From a virus, in the IMG/VR virus record IMGVR_UViG_3300036770_001780, positions 1 through 64,000 of that record: a stretch of DNA of 64,000 nt; one strand, written 5' to 3'. The notes under the pieces were generated by a model. That model did no database searches and was not told the DNA's origin. It saw nothing but the letters and a program-made list of their open reading frames with translations. The translations under genes were made by a program, and so were the position numbers. Positions 20,685 through 27,198 of this stretch are shown here, piece by piece (within the stretch, counting starts at the first letter, position 1; every line of letters starts with the position of its first letter).

Positions 20685-20757
20685 GTACGTAATGGTTGTT
20701 TCATAGCACCTCCTTTCGGCTTGACCCCCGGCTTTCCTCCTTTGCCGGGGGTTTTGC
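20685..20757 (+). ncRNA. Candidate small RNA 1 with anti-SD sequences
   Basis: About 73 nt between an extended -10 promoter and an intrinsic terminator, no ORF. It contains CACCTCCTTTC (20707-20717), like the 3' tail of 16S rRNA. The terminator loop holds TTTCCTCCTTT (20733-20743). Both can pair with AGGAGG ribosome sites. A second unit with the same loop lies at 21590-21655. 5' end estimated from the -10 position. Confidence 0.55.
20724..20757 (+). terminator. Intrinsic terminator with anti-SD loop
   Basis: 9-bp GC stem ACCCCCGGC/GCCGGGGGT (20724-20732/20744-20752), loop TTTCCTCCTTT, then TTTGCTTTTT. Ends the methyltransferase unit and the candidate small RNA. Confidence 0.85.
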
Positions 20758-20772
20758 TTTTTACCCACAAAA

Positions 20773-20781
20773 TGCTAAGAT
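20773..20781 (+). promoter_or_regulatory. Extended -10 promoter, leaderless type
   Basis: TGCTAAGAT followed by exactly 6 nt and ATG 20788. A weak TTGCTT lies 16 nt upstream. No ribosome site. Confidence 0.65.
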
Positions 20782-20787
20782 ATACTC

Positions 20788-20958
20788 ATGCAGACACCAA
20801 CCTGTCACGAATGCGGATTTGCAGTTAAAGTCGTCTCGGCCACAGAAGCATATTTCATGTGTATGCCAAAAAGCGAGAAGTCAATCGAAGTAGCAGACAA
20901 AGGATGCCCCGACTGGTGCCCTCTTTGGGATAAGAATTATGAACACAAAGACGCATGA
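20788..20958 (+). CDS. Small zinc-finger-like protein
   Basis: 56 aa. CHEC near the N-terminus and CPDWCPLW near the C-terminus give two Cys pairs separated by about 30 residues, probably one zinc site. Starts leaderless after the promoter at 20773-20781, right after the terminator of the preceding unit. Overlaps the next gene by 20 nt. Confidence 0.6.
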   Translation: MQTPTCHECGFAVKVVSATEAYFMCMPKSEKSIEVADKGCPDWCPLWDKNYEHKDA

Positions 20959-21136
20959 GTGCTTCGCCTGGGACTATGAAACCGACAAGAGGGTTTACTT
21001 CGATTCAGCAAAGCCTCATTGTGGTAGCTGTTTGATGGAAGAAGAGTATGGCTACTTCGGAGGCTTCTCTGACGACCCGTGCTGTTGTTCTCATCAGCGC
21101 GAGTATGAACAGATGCAGGAAGAAACGGCCAAGTGA
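20939..21136 (+). CDS. Small Cys-rich hypothetical protein
   Basis: 65 aa. HCGSC and PCCCSH with an acidic, aromatic-rich context (EEEYGYFGGFSDD). Overlaps both neighbours. No family recognised; may bind zinc. Confidence 0.6.
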   Translation: MNTKTHECFAWDYETDKRVYFDSAKPHCGSCLMEEEYGYFGGFSDDPCCCSHQREYEQMQEETAK

Positions 21137-21354
21137 TCATCCAGATTAACCCTCCCCTGCCGGTAACGACTGTCAAGGGACGTGGTTTTGCCCACTTTTT
21201 GATCGACTACAGCCAAGAGCATGACCTGATCTGGGTTGTTTTCATGAAAGAAAGCGGAGAATGTTGGTCTTTATCGAATAAAGACATTCGGATGGATGCG
21301 AATTTTACCCTTGGGACCGGAAAAGTCCCTTGGGAATCGTTAAAAACCGACTGA
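21133..21354 (+). CDS. Conserved-looking small phage protein
   Basis: 73 aa from a GTG overlapping the previous stop (GTGA). MIIQINPPLPVTTVKG, FAHFLIDYSQEHDLIWVVF and GECWSLSNKDIRM match a small phage protein type I have seen repeatedly, function unknown. Confidence 0.7.
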   Translation: MIIQINPPLPVTTVKGRGFAHFLIDYSQEHDLIWVVFMKESGECWSLSNKDIRMDANFTLGTGKVPWESLKTD

Positions 21355-21365
21355 GATAGGTCCAA

Positions 21366-21569
21366 ATGAACAAACATCAGAAGAAAATAGTAGCCCTGGT
21401 CTATAAGAACGCTGAAAACGGCATCTCGATTGACGAAATCGCCAAGAAGTTGAAGATTTCTCCGTTCTCACTGTCTCTTGAGGTTGACGAACTGATAAAA
21501 ATCAACGCTCTGGAGGAGTTTCCTGGCAAAATCATCAAGCCTTCCACGAAGAGATTGACTATGCTGTAG
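21366..21569 (+). CDS. Small winged-helix protein
   Basis: 67 aa. KIVALVYKNAENGISIDEIA, KKLKISPFSLSLEVDELIKI and a short wing to the end give a MarR/DprA-C-like winged helix. Probably a DNA-binding regulator. The -35 of the next promoter overlaps its last codons. Confidence 0.65.
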   Translation: MNKHQKKIVALVYKNAENGISIDEIAKKLKISPFSLSLEVDELIKINALEEFPGKIIKPSTKRLTML

Positions 21570-21583
21570 GCTGATGCTACAAT
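21555..21583 (+). promoter_or_regulatory. Strong promoter of a short RNA unit
   Basis: TTGACT (21555-21560), 17-nt spacer, TACAAT (21578-21583) with TGC extension; the best match to sigma70 in the right arm. Only about 65 bp separate it from a terminator and no ORF lies between. Confidence 0.75.
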
Positions 21584-21589
21584 AGAAGC

Positions 21590-21655
21590 ATAAACAGGTC
21601 GCCAACGCGACAAAACGGGACTAGCCTTTCCTCCTTTAGCTAGTCCCGTTTTCGT
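21590..21655 (+). ncRNA. Candidate small RNA 2 with anti-SD loop
   Basis: About 65 nt from the predicted start to the terminator. Two hairpins: GTCGC/GCGAC (21598-21602/21607-21611, loop CAAC) and the 14-bp terminator stem. The terminator loop contains TTTCCTCCTTT, identical to that of candidate small RNA 1 although the stems differ. No ATG or ribosome site. Confidence 0.6.
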
Positions 21656-21657
21656 TT
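21612..21657 (+). terminator. Intrinsic terminator with anti-SD loop
   Basis: 14-bp stem AAAACGGGACTAGC/GCTAGTCCCGTTTT (21612-21625/21639-21652), 13-nt loop CTTTCCTCCTTTA, then TCGTTTTT-like T-rich sequence. Confidence 0.88.
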
Positions 21658-21663
21658 TTCATC

Positions 21664-21692
21664 TTGATTTACCGCCCTCGATAGTAGACAAT
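21664..21692 (+). promoter_or_regulatory. Promoter of the Dps gene, leaderless type
   Basis: TTGATT (21664-21669), 17-nt spacer, GACAAT (21687-21692), then exactly 6 nt and ATG 21699. No ribosome site. Confidence 0.6.
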
Positions 21693-21698
21693 GGATTT

Positions 21699-22193
21699 AT
21701 GCAAAACAAGAAGCCTAAAATGGTATCTAGCGCAATCGAGATGAAACCCGCCTACAGGGAAAACTTAGTCTCGATGCTGAATCAGACCCTTGCCGACTTG
21801 ACGGATCTGAAAACGCACGCCAAGCAAGCGCATTGGAACGTTCGCGGAGAGAACTTCGTGTCTTACCATAAGTTATTCGACAAGGTTGCCGGTGAGGTTG
21901 ACGGCTTTATCGACGTAGTTGCTGAGCGGTGCGCTCAGATCGGTGGATTCGTTCACGGCAGGCTTTCTGATGCCGCCAAAAACTCTAGCGTGCCTGCTTT
22001 CCCGGACGACATCACAAAGGACCATCAATGCCTATCCGCTGTCTTGGCAAGCGTTTCTTACATGGCTAAGTCCTGCCGGGATGGAATCGAGTACGCCGAA
22101 GACAATGGCGACTATGCGACTTCTGATATGTATATCGACATTACCCGCGCACTGGACAAGCTTCTCTGGATGCTGCACGCCTCAAACGCATGA
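21699..22193 (+). CDS. dps: Dps-like ferritin
   Basis: 164 aa, the usual Dps length. The five ferroxidase ligands have the family spacing: His45 (AHWNVRG), His57 and Asp61 (SYHKLFD), Asp72 and Glu76 (FIDVVAE). Dps proteins form dodecamers that oxidise iron with hydrogen peroxide and protect DNA. Phage-borne Dps is uncommon. A basic, disordered N-terminus (MQNKKPKMVSSAIEMK) may bind DNA. Transcribed from its own promoter right after a terminator; its end overlaps the amidase gene by 4 nt. Confidence 0.92.
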   Translation: MQNKKPKMVSSAIEMKPAYRENLVSMLNQTLADLTDLKTHAKQAHWNVRGENFVSYHKLFDKVAGEVDGFIDVVAERCAQIGGFVHGRLSDAAKNSSVPAFPDDITKDHQCLSAVLASVSYMAKSCRDGIEYAEDNGDYATSDMYIDITRALDKLLWMLHASNA

Positions 22194-22822
22194 TAGACAA
22201 AGACACATTTCGTTTATCCAATAAATGCTACTTCGGGCAGATGAAAGAGAAGGATTTGATCGTCCTTCACACGGTTCACGAGAGAAGCGCGAAGGATCAC
22301 TTCGCGGCGGTCCAGAAGGCAGAAAACAGGGTATCTTGCCCCTACGTTTTGGATACCGATGGGACGATATATGAACTATACGATCCTAACTTCTGGAGTC
22401 TTCACCTAAAGATCAAGCGCGAGGACAATGTAAACTTCAATGACAGGCGGAGTATCGGCATAGAGATTTGCGGACAGGGCCAACTGAGGAAGAAGGGCGA
22501 CTCTCTGTACTCAAGAAACAAATTTTCTTTAGTGAAGTACTGTGACATGAAAGACGAATACGCCTACGTAAAGACTTTCTACCGAGGTCCTGAGTACTAC
22601 ACGGTTTTAACAGACCAGCAGAAAGTCGGGCTTGGCGTCTTGGTCGATCACCTCTGCTCTCGCTTTGGGATCAAGAAGAAGATAGCCGACGAGAAAATCA
22701 GAAACGAGTTCGATGTTCCGTTTTACTCTAAGTGGCAAGGCATCTGTACTCACGCTAACTTCCGGGAAGATAAGTACGATATCTCTTGGGATGTCATTGA
22801 CAAGGCTTGGCTAGGATTGTAA
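22190..22822 (+). CDS. N-acetylmuramoyl-L-alanine amidase-like lysin
   Basis: 210 aa. LIVLHTVHE (23-31, His27), CPYVLDTDGTIYELYD (50-65), WSLHLK (69-74, His72), RRSIGIEICGQG (86-97) and CTHANFREDKYD (186-197, His188) follow the amidase_2/PGRP layout with three zinc-ligand positions. It cuts the lactyl-amide bond between glycan and stem peptide. No separate wall-binding domain. Co-transcribed with Dps by 4-nt overlap. Complements the M15 lysin at 18737-19159. Confidence 0.85.
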   Translation: MIDKDTFRLSNKCYFGQMKEKDLIVLHTVHERSAKDHFAAVQKAENRVSCPYVLDTDGTIYELYDPNFWSLHLKIKREDNVNFNDRRSIGIEICGQGQLRKKGDSLYSRNKFSLVKYCDMKDEYAYVKTFYRGPEYYTVLTDQQKVGLGVLVDHLCSRFGIKKKIADEKIRNEFDVPFYSKWQGICTHANFREDKYDISWDVIDKAWLGL

Positions 22823-22823
22823 A

Positions 22824-23012
22824 ATGGTTGATGTAATGCGATTCGAAGGCTATATATTCACAAGGATCGGAACTCCTGATCCGTCCAGTAAAGACCACTA
22901 CATCAGCAATGGCGTAATGGTCGAGGCGAAGGAAAAGGTCGATTTACCTGAATCGGCCTGTATCTATCAAAGAATGGAAGACTACTTTGGACGAACTAAA
23001 AATCAGAGTTGA
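22824..23012 (+). CDS. Hypothetical small protein
   Basis: 62 aa with AGGA 7 nt upstream. MVDVMRFEGYIFTRIGTPDP start; mixed, soluble. No family recognised. Overlaps the next gene by 26 nt. Confidence 0.5.
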   Translation: MVDVMRFEGYIFTRIGTPDPSSKDHYISNGVMVEAKEKVDLPESACIYQRMEDYFGRTKNQS

Positions 23013-23202
23013 GGCGAAGCCAGACGGGATGATTGAGATTTCCTTCCCGAACGCAGACATCATCGAGACTGAGCATGGTCCGATGATGGGTTTTAGATGC
23101 ACTCCAGATTCTGCTCTATATGCAGGAGGGGCTATTATTCACGCGGCCTTTTCCGTGATGGGGTTGGACGAAGAAGAAGAGGAGAATGAAGACGATGAAT
23201 GA
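22987..23202 (+). CDS. Hypothetical acidic protein, TTG start
   Basis: 71 aa from TTG with GGAAG about 6 nt upstream. IRVEAKPDGMIEISFPNADI beta-rich part and acidic tail (DEEEEENEDDE) whose codons provide the ribosome site of the next gene. No family recognised. Confidence 0.5.
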   Translation: MDELKIRVEAKPDGMIEISFPNADIIETEHGPMMGFRCTPDSALYAGGAIIHAAFSVMGLDEEEEENEDDE

Positions 23203-23539
23203 TGACTTGAAGCTATCCGATAGCGATATCGAAGAAATGCTTGAGGAGACAGGTAAGCGCCTCGACGAGATCGAGGGTCTTTTCCCTATTAAAGGGGAAG
23301 TTTTGTACTACCTTTCCGCTGGGCTTCCGCTCGTTCTATTCATCTTGTCTACTGCACTTTTTGCAGTCTGGGAGACACAAGTCCAGCGAGATTCCGCTTT
23401 CCAGCTTATGCTGCTTGCGCTAGTTAGCAGCATAGTGTTTAAGATTGACCGCATGTTTGAGTACATCATGATGCGGTTCGATATGTACGACATTGAATTG
23501 ATTAAAGAAGGAGATAAGAATGAACCCACTGAAGATTGA
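23195..23539 (+). CDS. Two-span membrane protein
   Basis: 114 aa from ATG 23195 (GAGGAG 10 nt upstream); an in-frame ATG at 23186 is too close to the site. Acidic cytoplasmic-type head (SDSDIEEMLEETGKRLDEIE), two hydrophobic spans (YYLSAGLPLVLFILSTALFA and LMLLALVSSIVF), polar tail. No family recognised; holin-like topology is possible but it is not next to a lysin. Confidence 0.6.
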   Translation: MNDDLKLSDSDIEEMLEETGKRLDEIEGLFPIKGEVLYYLSAGLPLVLFILSTALFAVWETQVQRDSAFQLMLLALVSSIVFKIDRMFEYIMMRFDMYDIELIKEGDKNEPTED

Positions 23540-24011
23540 TTTTGAACTCATCCACCCGGATGCAGTCCCGCCGATGAAGGCAAATGACTCCGACGCAGCC
23601 TTTGATCTAGTTGCCGTCTCTTTTGAGAAGAAGGACTTTACTGTGATCGCCCATACTGGATTGAAGATTGCTCTTCCTCCCGGCTACGAGGCTCAAGTCC
23701 GCGCCCGGTCTGGCCTTGCGTCTAAGGGCATTGTGGTTGCCAACTCTCCGGGGACGATTGATCCCGGCTATCGTGGAGAAGTGATGGTGATCCTTGGCTC
23801 ACTGACGGGCATCCCGCCTTTTCAGACCGGAGACATGAACAAGTGCATCCAGTGCGGCAATACCGTCCTTGAACCTGGGGATCGGGTTGCTCAACTTGTC
23901 ATTCAGCCGGTTTTGAATGTTGAGTTTGAAGAAGTTGAATCTATCGACACGGAAACGGATCGCGGAGTTGCTGGCATCGGCTCTACTGGAACGAAGGCTC
24001 GGAAGAAGTGA
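23520..24011 (+). CDS. dut: dUTP diphosphatase
   Basis: 163 aa. All five trimeric dUTPase motifs: SDAAFDL, RARSGLASKG, GTIDPGYRGEV, GDRVAQLVIQP and the C-terminal RGVAGIGSTG arm. Hydrolyses dUTP to dUMP and keeps uracil out of phage DNA. An insert around LTGIPPFQTGDMNKCIQCGN with a CxxC pair is unusual for the family. Followed with 4-nt overlap by the deaminase-like gene, so the pair probably serves dUMP supply. Confidence 0.93.
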   Translation: MNPLKIDFELIHPDAVPPMKANDSDAAFDLVAVSFEKKDFTVIAHTGLKIALPPGYEAQVRARSGLASKGIVVANSPGTIDPGYRGEVMVILGSLTGIPPFQTGDMNKCIQCGNTVLEPGDRVAQLVIQPVLNVEFEEVESIDTETDRGVAGIGSTGTKARKK

Positions 24012-24415
24012 AAAGGCACGAATCCAGAATTAAAGAACTGCTAAAAGTGGCGGCTAAGGTTGAGAAAGTCGGCGCTGGTAAGCTTGCGGCCTCTATCTGG
24101 ATTCGCGGTCTATGTGTTTCGGTGGGGGTGAATTCCCTTAAAAGTCATCCGGTTCAGAAGAGGTTCAGTTCTAACCCCCATCGAATATTCCTGCACGCAG
24201 AGACCGACGCTCTAATTAAGGCTACCAAGATTCTTGACGATTTGAGCGATGCTTATATGTACGTAGTAAGAGTCAAGAAGGGCCAGGATGGGAGGTTGGT
24301 TCCGGCGCTGGCTAAGCCGTGCGATGGGTGTATGGGATTGATTTACCACTACTCCCCTAAGGGTGTTTTCTGGACTACCGATTCGGGAGTAATTGCTTAC
24401 CAAGGAGTTCGATAG
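24008..24415 (+). CDS. Cytidine/deoxycytidylate deaminase-like protein
   Basis: 135 aa from GTG. FLHAETDAL (His63, Glu65) and AKPCDGCMG (Cys105, Cys108) are the zinc and catalytic motifs HAE...PCxxC of the deaminase fold. The rest is shorter and more basic than standard dCMP deaminase, so the substrate (dCMP, dCTP or nucleic acid) is open. Placement beside dUTPase favours dCMP to dUMP conversion. Confidence 0.78.
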   Translation: MKRHESRIKELLKVAAKVEKVGAGKLAASIWIRGLCVSVGVNSLKSHPVQKRFSSNPHRIFLHAETDALIKATKILDDLSDAYMYVVRVKKGQDGRLVPALAKPCDGCMGLIYHYSPKGVFWTTDSGVIAYQGVR

Positions 24416-24594
24416 TGTATATCCAGGCAGATGAATTGGTTCGGGATCGGATCCCTATCAAGGAATCAGTCAGAAAGCTTGAGGAAGCCTTCCCTCATCT
24501 TAAAGACGTAAAGTGGAACGAGAAGGCTGATATTGCCGCGAGAGAAAAGCGGCGGAGAATGGAGAAAGAGAAAAATGGCAAAGTCGCTAAATAA
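24415..24594 (+). CDS. Small basic protein, GTG start
   Basis: 59 aa; AAGGAG 7 nt upstream of GTG. MYIQADELVRDRIPIKESVR, helical, then strongly basic (AREKRRRMEKEKNGK). The GTG overlaps the stop of the deaminase-like gene; its 3' end overlaps the SSB gene by 20 nt. No family recognised. Confidence 0.55.
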   Translation: MYIQADELVRDRIPIKESVRKLEEAFPHLKDVKWNEKADIAAREKRRRMEKEKNGKVAK

Positions 24595-24967
24595 GTGGAT
24601 TGGTGTTGGAACTATCGGTCGTGACGCCGAGACAACACAGGTTTCAGCCAGCGCATCGGTAACGAAGTTTGCAATGGCTACTAACTACAGCTATAAGAAG
24701 GGAGATGAGTGGGTCGAAGAGACTGACTGGCACAACGTTGTTGCCTGGAACAAAAGTGGCGTTGCTCCGTACCTAGTGAAGGGAACTAAGGTATGCGTTG
24801 AAGGGCGGTACACGAATCGCTCTTACCAGGACAAAAATGGAGACCGTAAGTATATTTCTGAAGTTGTTTGCGACAATATTGTTCTTCTTAGCGGTAATAG
24901 TGGAGGACAAAAGCAGTCGTCGGCGGTAGATAACACCCCGTTTGGCGACGACGATACTCCGTTTTAA
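24575..24967 (+). CDS. ssb: Single-stranded DNA-binding protein
   Basis: 130 aa from MAKSLNKWIGVGTIGRDAET. OB-fold SSB pattern (TKFAMATNYSY, TDWHNVVAWNK, GTKVCVEGRYTNRSY) and an acidic tip DDDTPF like the protein-interaction tail of bacterial SSB. Shorter linker than host SSB. A GGAGAAAG stretch precedes the ATG. A second OB protein lies at 25234-25539. Confidence 0.9.
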   Translation: MAKSLNKWIGVGTIGRDAETTQVSASASVTKFAMATNYSYKKGDEWVEETDWHNVVAWNKSGVAPYLVKGTKVCVEGRYTNRSYQDKNGDRKYISEVVCDNIVLLSGNSGGQKQSSAVDNTPFGDDDTPF

Positions 24968-25007
24968 TCAATAACGAGAGTTTCGTGATAACCTGTAGTA
25001 GAGTTGC

Positions 25008-25262
25008 ATGGCATTTACAACAAGCGCACCGTTTTCGGACGAACAACAGAAGTCGATTAACACTTACCAGCGAGATGGCAGATGGCCTACTCTGTTTTGC
25101 GAGTGCGGCGGCAGGCAATATGGGCGCAATGATGGAATGGTATGCAACTCCTGCTTCAGGGTTGACCCTCAGTGTCCGACTTTCGTGACCAATTGGACTT
25201 GGAGCAAGTTTAAGAAAAACAAGGAACAGATTGATGGAGACACTGAATCTAGTAGTGATTAG
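25008..25262 (+). CDS. Small zinc-ribbon-like protein
   Basis: 84 aa. FCECGGRQYGRNDGMVCNSC gives CxC and CxxC pairs of a zinc ribbon, followed by a basic helix (WSKFKKNKEQ) and an acidic end. TAGTAG lies 6 nt before the ATG, a weak candidate -10. Between two SSB-like genes, so possibly DNA-related. Confidence 0.6.
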   Translation: MAFTTSAPFSDEQQKSINTYQRDGRWPTLFCECGGRQYGRNDGMVCNSCFRVDPQCPTFVTNWTWSKFKKNKEQIDGDTESSSD

Positions 25263-25539
25263 CGGCAACATTAGTTCTGACGCCGTTTTGTACGAATCAA
25301 ATGGAATTGAATACTGTGACTTTTCAGTAGTGACATTCCGTTCCGCAAAGACAGACAGCGGAAAAGTTAAGTCAAGAGAAGAGCACCACGTTACGATGTT
25401 TCGCCCTGGAACCATTTCCAAGTATCTTACCAAGGGCAAGTCGGTCCTGATTCAAGGCAGGGTAGCGCCTGCTAATTCTAAGGGGCCGAACATTATCGCA
25501 ACGTCAGTAACTTTCCCAGGAAGGAATCAGGATGCTTAA
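25234..25539 (+). CDS. Second SSB-like OB-fold protein
   Basis: 101 aa from METLNLVVISGNISSDAVLY. OB-fold SSB features (CDFSVVTFRSAK, HHVTMFRPGTISKYLTKGK, VLIQGRVAP) but no acidic tail. AAGGAA upstream. Possibly a PriB-like or dedicated recombination SSB. Overlaps both neighbours. Confidence 0.8.
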   Translation: METLNLVVISGNISSDAVLYESNGIEYCDFSVVTFRSAKTDSGKVKSREEHHVTMFRPGTISKYLTKGKSVLIQGRVAPANSKGPNIIATSVTFPGRNQDA

Positions 25540-25999
25540 CATGAATGATGCCTTTGGTTTTGTTGTCGGCGTAGGCTCTTGCGCGGCGGCTTATCTAGCC
25601 TACTCGGCATATCAGAGGTTGATGTCGATTACTGCAAATTTTGCAGTTCTGAGTCAAGCATCTGAGAAGATCGAGCAAGACGTGGCTAAGCTTGAACGGA
25701 TGTTTGAGATTTACTCAAGCGCGGCGGCTGACAATGACAAGGCTGCTAATTCTATCGCCAAAAGCGCGGTTCAGATGCAGGAGATGTTGGCTGAAATCCA
25801 GTCAATCATGATGCCGCCAGTGCAAGAGCAAGCCGCGCAGCCTCTTTCTATGTTCACCCTACAGGACTCTTTTGAGAGCATCCAGAAGGAGTTGATCGAG
25901 CAAGGAGTGGACCCAGAACTAGCTAAGTATAAGGCCGCAGATTATGAACTTGAGCGGTTGTCTAGCGGCCAACTGTCAGAAATCAGCATGTCCCTTTGA
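25532..25999 (+). CDS. Membrane-anchored coiled-coil protein
   Basis: 155 aa. N-terminal span (FGFVVGVGSCAAAYLAYSAY), then a long helical region (ASEKIEQDVAKLERMFEIY, AKSAVQMQEMLAEIQSIM) and a soluble helical end. AAGGAATCAGG upstream. No family recognised. Confidence 0.6.
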   Translation: MLNMNDAFGFVVGVGSCAAAYLAYSAYQRLMSITANFAVLSQASEKIEQDVAKLERMFEIYSSAAADNDKAANSIAKSAVQMQEMLAEIQSIMMPPVQEQAAQPLSMFTLQDSFESIQKELIEQGVDPELAKYKAADYELERLSSGQLSEISMSL

Positions 26000-26008
26000 G
26001 AGGTAAAT

Positions 26009-26590
26009 ATGAAGAATGTAATCGTAAAGGCTTTGACAAAAGCCGACCAACTGAGCCTGAATCCAGAGCAAGCGGCTGATCTGGTCCTTGAGTACTTGGA
26101 AATTGCAAGCGAACTAGGGGTGACACCGGCGCAGGCTCCAGTTCCGACGCCACCTCCCCCTCCCCCTCCTCCGCCGTGGCCGATCATCAAGGCCGACATC
26201 AACCGGACGGTCAAGAAGAACCCGAACGCACCGGCCTGGAAGACCGACGAGTTGTTTAATCATTTAAGCAAGTTCGAAATGGGATTCACTACTAAGCCGG
26301 ATGGATGGGAGAAAGAGATCAGTTTTCGCGCTGGACTCGTCAAAGACCCGAACGGAATGAAGGGGATCGGTGTTATCTTTCAGGCAATTGAAAGCCCTGA
26401 GTTCAAGATGAACTACTTTTTCTCTGTCGATGAGGCTGACGTAGATGTTGAATATGCCCTTGACGAGGTAAAGAAGAGCGTGAATAACATCTTGCGAAGG
26501 GTGGATAAGCCAGTTCCTAACTCAACAGTCCCGCTTCGCGCCATTCCTTCTGATATCGCTTCAATGGCAGGATTTACCGCAAGCGTTTAA
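26009..26590 (+). CDS. Hypothetical protein with polyproline linker
   Basis: 193 aa. Helical N-terminal part (residues 1-40), a Pro-rich linker with about ten consecutive Pro near residues 47-56, and a C-terminal alpha/beta domain (WEKEISFRAGLVKDPNGMKG, FKMNYFFSVDEADVDVEYA). GAGAGG upstream. No family recognised. Last gene before the exported-protein cluster. Confidence 0.65.
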   Translation: MKNVIVKALTKADQLSLNPEQAADLVLEYLEIASELGVTPAQAPVPTPPPPPPPPPWPIIKADINRTVKKNPNAPAWKTDELFNHLSKFEMGFTTKPDGWEKEISFRAGLVKDPNGMKGIGVIFQAIESPEFKMNYFFSVDEADVDVEYALDEVKKSVNNILRRVDKPVPNSTVPLRAIPSDIASMAGFTASV

Positions 26591-26611
26591 GAAGAAAAAC
26601 TTGGATTTTCA

Positions 26612-26650
26612 GGGTACGCCTCACTTATCATCAAATAAGGATGCGTACCC
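26612..26650 (+). promoter_or_regulatory. Hairpin enclosing a translation start
   Basis: GGGTACGC (26612-26619) pairs with GCGTACCC (26643-26650). The right arm begins at the G of the ATG of the next gene, and the AAGG ribosome site lies in the loop. This could limit translation of the exported protein. Confidence 0.45.
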
Positions 26651-27198
26651 TAATTGTTTTCCTAATCATGTCTTTTGGGCTTTCGGCCCAGACCTCTCCT
26701 GAATATACTCAGTCGATCTCTCCGCCTAATACTCCCTATAGCTATCTGATTTTCCGCGACGGCTCGAACAACATCGAGTATATCTGTCGCGCTCTTTCCC
26801 GTCAGCCCGTCTTCTCTTGGACGGTGGCCGACACGACCTTGACTAGCATCGTCGTGTCTTCAAATACCGCGACCGTCACTACGTCATCCAATCACGGACT
26901 TGCTGTTGGTAATCAGGTAAGTGTTTACGGATCGACTGTGGCCGCTCTGAATGGCGGGTATCAAGTGGCTACGGCTGGAACGACTACGTTTACCTTCACT
27001 ACCGTAGGCGTATCAGACGCGACCTACAACAATGCGGGACTAGGCTTGTCAACGACCTCTCCTCGTAGTAACGCAGGTATCTGGTCTATCCAGAAGTTCT
27101 TCTATACAACTACGTTCATGGACAGGTTTGGATGGGCAGACGGTTCTACTAACACTAATAAGTCTTGCAGCGATAGGGCTACTTATGCGTATAACTAA
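26641..27198 (+). CDS. Exported beta-rich protein with signal peptide
   Basis: 185 aa. Residues 1-17 (MRTLIVFLIMSFGLSAQ) are a Sec signal peptide. A repeat-like beta module (TVTTSSNHGLAVGNQVSVYG ... GYQVATAGTTTFTFTTVG) resembles 'NHGL' modules in phage tail proteins, and a similar one lies in the protein at 51637-53067. Four Cys. Its 3' end overlaps the fibre gene by 14 nt. A signal peptide on a virion-like protein is unusual; it may be exported to the host surface or envelope. Confidence 0.7.
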   Translation: MRTLIVFLIMSFGLSAQTSPEYTQSISPPNTPYSYLIFRDGSNNIEYICRALSRQPVFSWTVADTTLTSIVVSSNTATVTTSSNHGLAVGNQVSVYGSTVAALNGGYQVATAGTTTFTFTTVGVSDATYNNAGLGLSTTSPRSNAGIWSIQKFFYTTTFMDRFGWADGSTNTNKSCSDRATYAYN

